A DNA stretch of 64,000 nt from Hominenteromicrobium sp900549945 (GTDB taxonomy: Bacteria > Bacillota > Clostridia > Oscillospirales > Acutalibacteraceae): assembly GCA_902472305.1 (NCBI GenBank), contig CABRNK010000003.1:124001-188000 (forward strand), given 5' to 3'. Both the position numbers and the translations under genes were made by a program. Position 1 is the stretch's first letter. Every line of letters begins with the position of its first letter. The notes below the pieces were generated by a model, which worked only from the letters and a program-made list of their open reading frames with translations, did no database searches and was not told the origin of the DNA. This document shows, one piece after another, positions 41,188 through 52,893 of this stretch.

Positions 41188-41730
41188 TTATTTTAAGTAT
41201 TTGCCGATCACGGGATGCAGCCTGCGGATGTAAAAGACGATCAGGCCGTTCATCGAGAGATCGTACAGGATGAAAACCGCATTCACCAGAAGCAGCAGCA
41301 CCGGGACGAACGCCCACCCAAACGGCAGCATCTCCTCCATCGGGATACCGAGCAGCCAGACGGCAAGCCCTGTCTCCGCGAGCGCGGCCGCGTTAAAGAC
41401 CAGCAGCTTCACCACCCAGCGGAGGACCCGCCCGCGAACGCGGGAGAACAGCCCGTAAAGCACCGGATAGTAACCGAAGAACACGATGTAGAACAGCGCC
41501 GCTTCGCGGTCCGGCACGATGAGCGCCGAAAGCAGGCTCACAGCGGCGTAGACCGCAAAGCCGTGCCGCACGCCGATCTCCGCAACGACTGCGATCAGAA
41601 AACAGCCGGCCACCGCCGGCAGCGCGATCGTCGCGACCGGGATGATCCCCGTCAAAAACAGAACGACGACGGACAGCGCGGCAACGACGCCGCAAAGCGC
41701 GATTTTCTGTGTATTCCTGCGCATGGTCAC
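41188..41730 (-). CDS. Integral membrane protein, possibly transporter-related
   Basis: A 180-residue very hydrophobic protein with about five helices (IALCGVVAALSVVVLFLTG; ALPAVAGCFLIAVVAEIGV; YAAVSLLSALIVP; AALFYIVFFGYYPVLYGL; FVPVLLLLVNAVFILYDL). The N-terminus K-I-A-L-C-G-V-V-A-A-L-S resembles substrate-binding S-components of ECF vitamin transporters, but the length and loops do not allow assignment. It begins 10 bp after the DnaJ-like gene on the same strand, so it may belong to that operon. Confidence 0.7.
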   Translation of the reverse strand: MTMRRNTQKIALCGVVAALSVVVLFLTGIIPVATIALPAVAGCFLIAVVAEIGVRHGFAVYAAVSLLSALIVPDREAALFYIVFFGYYPVLYGLFSRVRGRVLRWVVKLLVFNAAALAETGLAVWLLGIPMEEMLPFGWAFVPVLLLLVNAVFILYDLSMNGLIVFYIRRLHPVIGKYLK

Positions 41731-41740
41731 ACGCCCCCGG

Positions 41741-42361
41741 TCAGCAGCACGGAACCAGATCGCCGCCCATGCACTCGCAGCAGCAGTCGGCGCAGATCAG
41801 CCCCTGACAGACGTCGCACGTGTTGCAGCCGCCGACGTTCGCCGTCCCCATATTGGGGTTATAGCCGCCGTACACGCCGCTGCGCTGGTTCATCGCCTGA
41901 TTCAGGGCCGCCTGATACTCGGGGTTGCCCGGGTCCATCTGACATGCGCGCGTGAAGTGCTCTTTCGCCTCCTCCAGCCAGCCGCGCCGAAACAAAACGG
42001 TGCCCTTGAGGAAATACCACTCGGCATTGCGGCTCTCGACCGGCACGCCGTTCAAAAGCTGCTCCGCATCCGCGATGCGGCCGGACATGATATAGCTGCG
42101 CACGTCGCTGAAACTTGAGGCGCCGCTGCTGCGCGAGCCGCCGGACGTATAGCCGCCGCCCGCCGTGCGGTTCTTGCGCTGCGCGACGATCGTGTCGTAC
42201 GCCTCGTTGATCTCCTTCATCTTTTCGCTCGCCAGCTCCGCAAGCGGGCTGTCTGTATACTGGTCGGGATGATATTTTTTCGCAAGCTTTCTGTAGGCGT
42301 CTTTTACTTCCTCGTCGCTCGCCGAAGCCGAGACGCCGAGAACCTTGTACGGATCTGTCAT
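41741..42361 (-). CDS. DnaJ-domain protein with a cysteine-rich tail
   Basis: A 206-residue co-chaperone-like protein. Residues 1-65 form a J-domain with the essential HPD (KYHPDQYTD), which stimulates Hsp70. Residues 90-165 contain a TPR-like helical region (AEWYFLKGTVLFRRGWLEEA). The C-terminus is cysteine-rich, with eight Cys in the final 30 residues (CNTCDVCQGLICADCCCECM), likely a zinc or other metal site. The next gene upstream, 3 bp away, is also Cys-rich (DUF5685), which suggests a joint role in handling metal- or disulfide-containing clients. This is inference. Confidence 0.82.
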   Translation of the reverse strand: MTDPYKVLGVSASASDEEVKDAYRKLAKKYHPDQYTDSPLAELASEKMKEINEAYDTIVAQRKNRTAGGGYTSGGSRSSGASSFSDVRSYIMSGRIADAEQLLNGVPVESRNAEWYFLKGTVLFRRGWLEEAKEHFTRACQMDPGNPEYQAALNQAMNQRSGVYGGYNPNMGTANVGGCNTCDVCQGLICADCCCECMGGDLVPCC

Positions 42362-42364
42362 ACC

Positions 42365-43294
42365 CTAAATTTCCTTTCCCTTTCGTGCGGTACGCTTTGT
42401 GTGTAAAAACAGGATCTCCCGCTGGATTTCCGGAAGGCCCTGCCGCAGTATATTTTCGAGAATGCCTGTAAACTGCCCTGTAGGCAGCAGGTTGACGGCC
42501 GGCGCGACCATCGCGAGCGAGCCGTTCAGAACGGCGTTGCACTCGAGCTCTGCCTCGCCGCGCTGCGCCTTGGGCAGCTCGCCGCCGGCATACGCCGAAA
42601 GGCCGAGCTTTTCGACGAACGGGTTGAAGCTCCTGCCCTGCAGATCGTCCGGAAGATCGTCCGCCGCATCCATAATATAGACCCAGCGGCCGAGAAAATA
42701 CCCGAGCTGCTCGAGAACGGCCTTTTCGGCCGCCGTTTCCCCGAGCTCGCCGCAGACCGTGCGAAGCATTTCCGCGGTCGGCGCGGCGCAGGCGTCGAGC
42801 GAAACGCGCTCCGCATGCTCCGCCGCCCGCTGTTCGTCCATCATTTTCTGCGCGGCTTCCGCCATAAACGGAAAATCGGCCGACGCTTTTTTCAGGGCGC
42901 GCCGGCTCAGCGCATACAGAAAGCGCGCCCCGAGCGATTTCACCGCGCTTTCATCCTCTATGTTGTCCCGGAATTTATACGCCGTCATGATGACGGAAAG
43001 CGCCGCCGCCTTGTGAAAGCACGATTCCGCATAGGCGTCTCCGTTTTTCGGGCAGACATAGGTGCATTTTTTTAACGGGTTGCAGGTGCACCGCCTGCGC
43101 TCCGCCCGCATCTGCGCGTCGCGCTGGTTCAAAGCGAGCAGCGCATAAAACGTGCAGTCATAGCTGAGCGTCATGCGCATCAGCGGGCCGTAATACCTGC
43201 CGAGCGCCCGGCAGAGCTGGCAGTAAACGCCCTTGTATGCGTCGTATTCCTTGACGAGCATTTCGCCCTTGAACGGACGCACATATCCAAACAT
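42365..43294 (-). CDS. DUF5685-family protein
   Basis: A 309-residue protein with the typical N-terminus MFGYVRPFKGEMLVKEYDAYKGVYC. A conserved cysteine set follows: YCQLC near residue 25, then CTCNPLKKCTYVCP and SC around 69-90. The rest is helical. The family has no assigned function and is found in Clostridia, often with a DnaJ-like protein. It is the first gene of the pair and starts just after a region with a possible TACAAT -10 element (about 43331-43336). Confidence 0.82.
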   Translation of the reverse strand: MFGYVRPFKGEMLVKEYDAYKGVYCQLCRALGRYYGPLMRMTLSYDCTFYALLALNQRDAQMRAERRRCTCNPLKKCTYVCPKNGDAYAESCFHKAAALSVIMTAYKFRDNIEDESAVKSLGARFLYALSRRALKKASADFPFMAEAAQKMMDEQRAAEHAERVSLDACAAPTAEMLRTVCGELGETAAEKAVLEQLGYFLGRWVYIMDAADDLPDDLQGRSFNPFVEKLGLSAYAGGELPKAQRGEAELECNAVLNGSLAMVAPAVNLLPTGQFTGILENILRQGLPEIQREILFLHTKRTARKGKEI

Positions 43295-43364
43295 CGCCGA
43301 ACGCTCCTTTCCGATGTTTATTGTACTCGATTCGCAAAAAAATGTGTTGAACAGATTGTAAATA

Positions 43365-44909
43365 TTAGCGTGAACCGCGCGCCGCCCGGCTGATGTCGAT
43401 CACGCGCGAAGCCCAGTCCCGGTAAAAGTCCGCCTCGTGCGACACGAGCAGCACTGTACCCGGAAACGCCGCGAGCGCCGCCCCAAGCGCCGACTTGGCC
43501 TGCACGTCGAGGTGGTTTGTCGGCTCGTCCAAAATCAAAAAGCTGTGCGGCCGCTGTGCAAGCAGGCAGAGCTTTACCTTCGCCTGCTCGCCGCCCGAGA
43601 GCGTGCCCGCCGGCTGCATCGCGTGCTTCGCCGAAACGCCGCACTGCGCGAGGCAGCGGCGCACCTCTTTCTCGGAAAGCGACGGGTACTGCGCCGCCGC
43701 AAGCTCGAGCGGCGTGCGGGCGGGGTCCGGCCAGGCGAGCTCCTGCGCGTAGTACCCCACAGCCGCCTGTGCGGAAAAGGAAAAGCTGCCGGAGAGCGGC
43801 GGAAGCTGCCCGACGAGCGTCTTGAGCAGCGTGGACTTCCCGACGCCGTTGAAACCCGTGACGACGAGCCTCTCCCCGCCCCGCACCGAAAAGCTGAGCT
43901 GCGACAGCACCGGGTAATGGTAGCCAACCGAGAGTCCGCGCACGGCGAGCTGCTCCGTAGACGGCGCCGGCAGCGCCTGAAAGCGGAAGCGCGGGCAGGG
44001 GGCGTCCTGCTCCGGCGTCTCAAGCCGCTCCATGCGGTCGAGCTGCTTCTGCCGGCCCCGCGCCATTTTCGACTTGATGCCCGCCCTGTTCTTGCGGATG
44101 AACGCCTCCGTCTCCTCGATTTTCCGCTGCTGCTGCGCGTACTGCCGCACATAATCGGCGCGCAGCAGCGCCTTCTTTTTTACAAAATCCGCGTAGCTGC
44201 CGTAATACTTTGCAATGCGCGCGTGGTCGACGTCGCACACCGCGCCGGAGATCCTCTGCAAAAAGCCGTAGTCGTGCGATACGACGAGAAACGCGCCGCG
44301 CAGGCCGGCGAGGTAATCCGCAAGCCACGCGACATGCGCCTGATCGAGAAAGTTCGTCGGCTCGTCGAGCAGCAGCACGTCCGGTTCCTCGAGCAGCAGC
44401 TTCGCGAGGATCGCCTTCGCGCGCTGCCCGCCGCTCATCTCCCCCAGTGGGCGCGAAAGGCCGACCGCCGTCAGCCCGAGGCCCGACGCGACCTGTTCGA
44501 TCCGCGTGTCGATCCCGTAAAAATCCCGCTGCTCGAGCAACGTTTGCAGCGCCGCGGCCCTTTCCAGACACGCCTCATCCTGCGCGCTCCGCGCATAGAG
44601 CCGGAGCATTTCGTCCTCGGCCGCGTAAAGCTCGGCAAAGGCCGACCGCAGAAAACCGCGCATCGTCATCGAAGGCTCCGCGGCGGCGTGCTGGTCGAGG
44701 CAGCCGACGCGCACCTGCGGCTGCCAGACGACGCGGCCCGCATCCGGCACAAGCTCCCCCGTGCAGATGCGGATCAGCGTGCTTTTTCCGGCGCCGTTCG
44801 GGCCGACGACGCCGACATGCTCGCCCTTGTTCAGTGCAAGGGCGGCGTTTCGAAACAGGACGTGGTCGCCGAACGCGTGGCACAGTCCCGTGATTTCCAG
44901 TAAACTCAT
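43365..44909 (-). CDS. ABC-F family ATPase (putative ribosome-protection type)
   Basis: A 514-residue soluble protein with two nucleotide-binding domains and no membrane segments. NBD1 has Walker A VGPNGAGKST and signature MSGGQRAKAI with LLLDEPTNFLD. The linker at about 235-300 is rich in Lys, Arg and Gln (YAQQQRKIEETEAFIRKNRAGIKSKMARGRQKQ). NBD2 has TGFNGVGKST, LSGGEQAKVKL and LILDEPTNHLD. ABC-F proteins bind ribosomes; many give resistance by displacing antibiotics. The start at ATG 44909 has GGTGAT just before it. A long structured leader with two terminators precedes the gene, which strongly suggests antibiotic- or translation-sensitive control. Whether it gives resistance cannot be told from sequence. 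Confidence 0.9.
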   Translation of the reverse strand: MSLLEITGLCHAFGDHVLFRNAALALNKGEHVGVVGPNGAGKSTLIRICTGELVPDAGRVVWQPQVRVGCLDQHAAAEPSMTMRGFLRSAFAELYAAEDEMLRLYARSAQDEACLERAAALQTLLEQRDFYGIDTRIEQVASGLGLTAVGLSRPLGEMSGGQRAKAILAKLLLEEPDVLLLDEPTNFLDQAHVAWLADYLAGLRGAFLVVSHDYGFLQRISGAVCDVDHARIAKYYGSYADFVKKKALLRADYVRQYAQQQRKIEETEAFIRKNRAGIKSKMARGRQKQLDRMERLETPEQDAPCPRFRFQALPAPSTEQLAVRGLSVGYHYPVLSQLSFSVRGGERLVVTGFNGVGKSTLLKTLVGQLPPLSGSFSFSAQAAVGYYAQELAWPDPARTPLELAAAQYPSLSEKEVRRCLAQCGVSAKHAMQPAGTLSGGEQAKVKLCLLAQRPHSFLILDEPTNHLDVQAKSALGAALAAFPGTVLLVSHEADFYRDWASRVIDISRAARGSR

Positions 44910-44914
44910 GATAA

Positions 44915-45010
44915 TCACCATTCCTTATTTTTTGTGCCGGTCGGCGAAGCCGATTGCCGCTTTGCTCGTTGCGGCAAAGGCACAAATCGTGTGTGAAAAA
45001 GTATTTTCAA
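44915..45010 (-). CDS. Short upstream ORF before the ABC-F gene (possible leader peptide)
   Basis: A 31-codon frame begins with TTG at 45010, five bases after AGAGAGAGG, and ends TGG TGA six bases before the ABC-F ATG. The peptide starts MKILFHTRFVPLPQRAKRQS and ends KNKEW. It is basic and has no recognised domain. It covers a compact hairpin cluster (44934-44983), so its translation would disrupt that structure. It may be a leader peptide coupled to the ABC-F gene, or a chance frame. I judge it plausible, not proven. Confidence 0.4.
   Translation of the reverse strand: MKILFHTRFVPLPQRAKRQSASPTGTKNKEW
44934..44983 (-). ncRNA. Compact multi-stem structure in the ABC-F leader
   Basis: A closing stem gtgcc/ggcac (44934-44938 with 44979-44983) encloses two hairpins, tcggcgaagccga and ttgccgc/gcggcaa, giving a three-way junction. 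It sits between the second terminator and the ABC-F ribosome site. It may be part of a cis-regulatory RNA. Confidence 0.45.
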
Positions 45011-45031
45011 ACTAACCTCTCTCTTCAATCC

Positions 45032-45081
45032 AAAACAAAAAAGGGCAGAAAGCCGATACCTTCGTATCGCACCCTCTGCCC
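45032..45081 (-). terminator. Second terminator in the ABC-F leader
   Basis: On the minus strand a two-part stem (outer gggcaga/tctgccc at 45043-45049 and 45075-45081, inner cgatac/gtatcg at 45054-45069) ends in TTTTTTGTTTT. It lies about 125 nt upstream of the ABC-F start and downstream of another terminator. Confidence 0.8.
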
Positions 45082-45096
45082 GGCGAACGGCCGATG

Positions 45097-45139
45097 AAAA
45101 AAAACAAAAGGGCTGCGGACAAAACACTGTCCGCAGCCC
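45097..45139 (-). terminator. First terminator in the ABC-F leader
   Basis: A 12-bp perfect stem (45110-45121 with 45128-45139) is followed on the minus strand by TTTTGTTTTTTTT. It is downstream of uvrA but also inside the transcript from the promoter at 45355-45383, so it can act as an attenuator and as the uvrA terminator. Confidence 0.88.
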
Positions 45140-45227
45140 GGCACATTCGAAAATTCGTGTAGGAAACCAAAGCAAAGGCGCGTGCGTCCCTTGCCCTACG
45201 GCTTCCCGATGAAATCCAAACGTGTCT

Positions 45228-45308
45228 TTAAACGCTGAGCTCTGTACAATGTTTCATCGGATGGAATTGTACAGAGCAGATTCTCCTTTTCGGCGGAAGC
45301 GCCACCAT
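45228..45308 (-). CDS. 26-codon upstream ORF in the ABC-F leader
   Basis: The ATG at 45308 follows GGGAG by 11 bases and lies about 40 nt after the predicted transcription start. The frame encodes 26 residues (MVALPPKRRICSVQF...TELSV) and stops at 45228. Its second half covers the 12-bp hairpin at 45239-45277, so ribosomes translating or stalling here would change the downstream folding. This is a typical arrangement of ribosome-mediated attenuators. Two even shorter frames (MPQGAE and MKREM) lie upstream. Confidence 0.5.
   Translation of the reverse strand: MVALPPKRRICSVQFHPMKHCTELSV
45239..45277 (-). promoter_or_regulatory. Leader hairpin with possible downstream partners
   Basis: Perfect 12-bp arms (gctctgtacaat at 45239-45250 and attgtacagagc at 45266-45277) enclose a 15-base loop. 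In the RNA the loop contains CCGATGAAA (45252-45260), complementary to TTTCATCGG at 45206-45214 and again at 45091-45099, the latter directly after the T-run of the first terminator. Mutually exclusive pairings are therefore possible. Confidence 0.6.
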
Positions 45309-45354
45309 TTGCTTCACATCTCCCGTTTCATTCTGCGCCTTGCGGCATGGGTTT

Positions 45355-45379
45355 ATTTTAGCACGGCGCCGCGGCGCTG

Positions 45380-45383
<4 letters not shown>
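45355..45383 (-). promoter_or_regulatory. Consensus promoter of the ABC-F leader, overlapping the uvrA stop
   Basis: TTGACA (45378-45383) and TAAAAT (45355-45360) are 17 bp apart on the minus strand. The -35 element includes the uvrA stop codon (45380-45382). It gives the ABC-F gene a transcript of its own with a leader of about 440 nt. Confidence 0.8.
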
Positions 45384-48232
<2,849 letters not shown>

Positions 48233-48303
48233 CTGAATCACCATTCCTTGTCTCGGGGAAATCGGCTGCCCCGCACTGCTCCACAAAAAATTTCAAAAAG
48301 ATT

Positions 48304-49068
48304 TTAATCGGCCGACTTTCTGCTTGAAACTTCGACCCATGCGGGGTAAAAGCCGCTTTCCAGCGCAATATTCTGCGAGTGCAGGTTGGAGAGGCTCGTC
48401 CCGTAAAACGGCATTTTTCCGCGCGCTTCAATCGCCGCGCAGAGCGCCCGCACAAGCATCTTGCCCAAACCGCGCCCGCGGTATTCCGGCAGCACGTCGA
48501 TGCCGACCTGCCAGAAATCCGCTGTGTCCGCCGAAGCGCCGGCCAGCGCCGCAATCTCATCCCCATCGCATGCCGCAGCTGCAATCACATCCGGCCGGTC
48601 GGGATTCGGCGACGCACCGACTGCGTTCGGAAAGCGCGCGTTCGGGTACAGCGCCGAGACCGATTCCGCGTCAAACCAGCGCACTGTAAAGCCCTTCGGC
48701 ATTACAGCCTTCGGAACCGCGCCCCCCGGCAGAAACATGTGAAAGGTCTGCGTCAGCGTGAAACCGTGCCGGTTCAGCTCTGCCTCGATGACAGCTAGGT
48801 TCGGCCGCTCGAACAGCCAGTGCCCGCTTTTCCCATCGGCAAAACGCCGCATAAAATCGTGCAGAACGGGGTCGGCCGTCGCCACGGCGCCGCGTCCCGT
48901 CGTCGCCATCTGAAAAAACGGCGCCTCATGCGTGTAAACGCGCCGCTTCGGGTGCAGGCGCGGTTCTGTCAGCGTCAGCCCTTCGGCCGTGAAATCCGCC
49001 GGCTGGGCGTTATATTCCAGCGCAAGCTGTGCCAGCATATCTGCAAAGCACTTTCGCTTATCAAACAT
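48304..49068 (-). CDS. GNAT-family N-acetyltransferase
   Basis: A 254-residue protein with an N-terminal region typical of a clostridial GNAT subgroup (MFDKRKCFADMLAQLALEYN) and the acetyl-CoA-binding core at about 185-245: VGIDVLPEYRGRGLGKMLVRAL carries the Q/R-x-x-G-x-G/A loop, then SLSNLHSQNIALESGFYPAW. The substrate is unknown. It is inserted between uvrB and uvrA, starting two bases after the uvrB stop with GGTGGA as ribosome site, so it is expressed as part of the SOS unit. A link to DNA damage is inference. Confidence 0.85.
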   Translation of the reverse strand: MFDKRKCFADMLAQLALEYNAQPADFTAEGLTLTEPRLHPKRRVYTHEAPFFQMATTGRGAVATADPVLHDFMRRFADGKSGHWLFERPNLAVIEAELNRHGFTLTQTFHMFLPGGAVPKAVMPKGFTVRWFDAESVSALYPNARFPNAVGASPNPDRPDVIAAAACDGDEIAALAGASADTADFWQVGIDVLPEYRGRGLGKMLVRALCAAIEARGKMPFYGTSLSNLHSQNIALESGFYPAWVEVSSRKSAD

Positions 49069-49069
49069 A

Positions 49070-51028
<1,959 letters not shown>

Positions 51029-51095
51029 AAATATCCCCTTTCCCCGTCCTCCCGCAGGCCGTGCGCCTGTAGGAACAATTGTGCGTTACGCGTCT

Positions 51096-51146
51096 ATTAT
51101 AGCAGATCGGGTACCGTTTGTACAGCACAAAATGAACGCCTGTTCG
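51096..51146 (-). promoter_or_regulatory. uvrB promoter with LexA/DinR box
   Basis: A perfect extended -10 (TGCTATAAT; TATAAT at 51096-51101) lies about 70 bp before uvrB. Upstream, the minus strand reads CGAACAGGCGTTCA (51133-51146), matching the Firmicutes LexA operator CGAACRNRYGTTYC at all but the last position. A weak -35 (TGTACA) lies between them. uvrB, the GNAT and uvrA are thus likely SOS-induced. Confidence 0.78.
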
Positions 51147-51174
51147 TCTTTTTTTCAGATTCATTGCTTTGCAC

Positions 51175-51212
51175 AAAAAAGGCGCGGATTTCGCAACTGC
51201 AAGCTCCGCGCC
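51175..51212 (-). terminator. Terminator after radC
   Basis: An 8-bp GC stem (ggcgcgga at 51181-51188 with tccgcgcc at 51205-51212) has an inner ttgc/gcaa pairing and is followed by TTTTTT on the minus strand. It ends nine bases from the radC stop. Confidence 0.82.
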
Positions 51213-51221
51213 CAAATATTT

Positions 51222-51953
51222 TTATGCGTCTGAAAGCTGCCGCTTCTGCATCATCCTATCGTGCCGCTGCTTTTGCAGGATGCCGCTCGCGCGCATCGAA
51301 ACGTAGTCGTCGTCCGTGAAGATGAAATGGTCGGCGAGATTTACGCTGATGCTCGAAAGCACCTCGTCAATCTCCCGCGTCGCCCGGATATCCGGCGCCG
51401 ACGGCGTGCAGTTGCCGCTCGGGTGATTGTGCGCGAGGTAGACCGTATCAGCGTCATACAGGATGCACAGCCGCAGAAGCTCCCGCATATAGAGCGGCAC
51501 GCTGCGCACCGAGCCCTCGTTGATCACATCCATAAATTTGAGGTACCCCTTGCTGTCGAGGATCAGCAGCACGAGGATCTCCCGCCTGCGTCCGAAAAAC
51601 TTGCTCTGCACCGCATGAAACGCGATCTGCGTATCGGTGATCCGCTCGCGGACCTGCTGCTTCGATTCGACGTAGACACGGAACAGATCCGGAAACGCGG
51701 AGAGCAGCCGCGCCGTTCTCGCGTCAATTTCGGGCAAGCCGCGCAGAAGCTCCTCCGGCGCATCGAAAACATCCGCGATGCGCTCGAACCGCCCGAGCAG
51801 GCCCTCAACGGCCGCCTCGGTATCCGCGCGCGGATTCACCGCACGCAGGATCTGCTCCAGCGCACGGCGCTCCGCAGCCTCACGCTGCGCATCCAGCCAC
51901 GGCGCCGTTTTCCGCCGGCTCCCCTGTCTTTTTTCATCTTCCAACGCGTCCAC
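51222..51953 (-). CDS. radC: RadC/JAB-domain protein
   Basis: A 243-residue protein of the RadC (DUF2466) family. An N-terminal helix-hairpin-helix-like part (LLGRFERIADVFDAPEELLRGLPEI) is followed by the JAB metalloprotease-like domain with E (LYMRELLRL), H-x-H-x7-S (LAHNHPSGNCTPS) and D (DHFIFTDDDYVSM). The name comes from an early DNA-repair claim that is not well supported; the biochemical role is uncertain. I prefer the GTG at 51953, since GGGAG lies seven bases upstream; a longer frame would overlap the hydrolase gene by more than 100 bp. It is the last gene after the fucosidase and hydrolase. Confidence 0.82.
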   Translation of the reverse strand: MDALEDEKRQGSRRKTAPWLDAQREAAERRALEQILRAVNPRADTEAAVEGLLGRFERIADVFDAPEELLRGLPEIDARTARLLSAFPDLFRVYVESKQQVRERITDTQIAFHAVQSKFFGRRREILVLLILDSKGYLKFMDVINEGSVRSVPLYMRELLRLCILYDADTVYLAHNHPSGNCTPSAPDIRATREIDEVLSSISVNLADHFIFTDDDYVSMRASGILQKQRHDRMMQKRQLSDA

Positions 51954-51969
51954 TCCTATTCTCCCCCGT

Positions 51970-52857
51970 TCAGCCGCCAATATGCTTTTCAACAAATGCG
52001 CGGACCGTGCTCCAGTACAGCTCCGGCGCGGCCTCCGCGGACCCGCAGTGCCCGGCCTCGGGGACCAGAAGGAGCTGCTTTTCACAGCGCGCCGCGCCGT
52101 AAAGGCGCAGGGCCATCGAGCACGGCACGAGGTCGTCCCCTTCGCCGTGGATGAACAAAATCGGGATACGGCACTGCCGCACCTGCTCGAGCGCGCTCAT
52201 CCGCCGAAAGCCGTAGCCCGTGCGCAGGCGCGCGAGCAGCGAGGCCACCGGCAGCACCGGGTACGGCGGCGTGTGGTACAGCAGCGGCATCGAGACCTTG
52301 AACTGCTCCCAAGCCGAGGTGTAGCCGCTGTCCTCAACGACGAGCTTCACCTGCGCCGGCAGCACCTCGCCGGCCGCCATCATCACGGTCGCCGCGCCCA
52401 TCGATTCGCCGAACAGCACGATCTGCGCCTGATCGTCGCGGCGCAGAATCTCGTAGACCCACTCCACGATATCCCGGCGCTCCGGCCAGCCCATGCCGAT
52501 CGTACTGCCGTCGCTGCCGCCGTGCGCGCGGGCGTCCGGCAGAAGAACATTGAAGCCCATATCGTAAAAGGGCTTTGCGCGGTGCAGCATCTGCTGCCCG
52601 CAGCAGCCGTAGCCGTGGCAGATCACCGCATAGCGGCGGCCTGCCTGTGGGACGAACCACGCGCGCAGGCGCATGTCCTCGCAATTGCGGTGCGTGATGT
52701 ATTTCGCATCGGAAAGCCAGCCTTCCTGCGCCGCCGCACCGAGCTTCGGCGCCTGCGGCGCGGCCTTGCGGCGCAGCGCGATATTCACCATCGCGTTCGA
52801 CACCGCCAGCAGCCCGCCGGCCGCGGCCGCGGAAGCCAAAAGAATTTTTTTGCCCAT
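51970..52857 (-). CDS. Alpha/beta hydrolase with an N-terminal hydrophobic anchor
   Basis: A 295-residue hydrolase. The N-terminus (ILLASAAAAGGLLAVSNAMVNIAL) is hydrophobic and may anchor or export it. The core has the oxyanion segment ICHGYGCCGQ, the nucleophile elbow LFGESMGAATVMM (Ser), the acid in IHGEGDDLVP (Asp) and the His in EAGHCGSAE, a full catalytic triad. The length and the Tyr-Gly-rich oxyanion loop suit the BAAT/peptidase-S9-like group of esterases. The substrate is unknown. It follows the fucosidase gene by 36 bp, so removal of acyl groups from sugars is one possibility. Confidence 0.82.
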   Translation of the reverse strand: MGKKILLASAAAAGGLLAVSNAMVNIALRRKAAPQAPKLGAAAQEGWLSDAKYITHRNCEDMRLRAWFVPQAGRRYAVICHGYGCCGQQMLHRAKPFYDMGFNVLLPDARAHGGSDGSTIGMGWPERRDIVEWVYEILRRDDQAQIVLFGESMGAATVMMAAGEVLPAQVKLVVEDSGYTSAWEQFKVSMPLLYHTPPYPVLPVASLLARLRTGYGFRRMSALEQVRQCRIPILFIHGEGDDLVPCSMALRLYGAARCEKQLLLVPEAGHCGSAEAAPELYWSTVRAFVEKHIGG

Positions 52858-52893
52858 ATCTACACCACTTTCCTCGCACCGGACGAACCGGCT

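Noticed and set aside
51222..51953. RadC as part of a mobile element or defence island
   Set aside because: RadC-like genes often occur on plasmids and islands, but here it is linked to metabolic genes, with no integrase, repeats or change of composition nearby.
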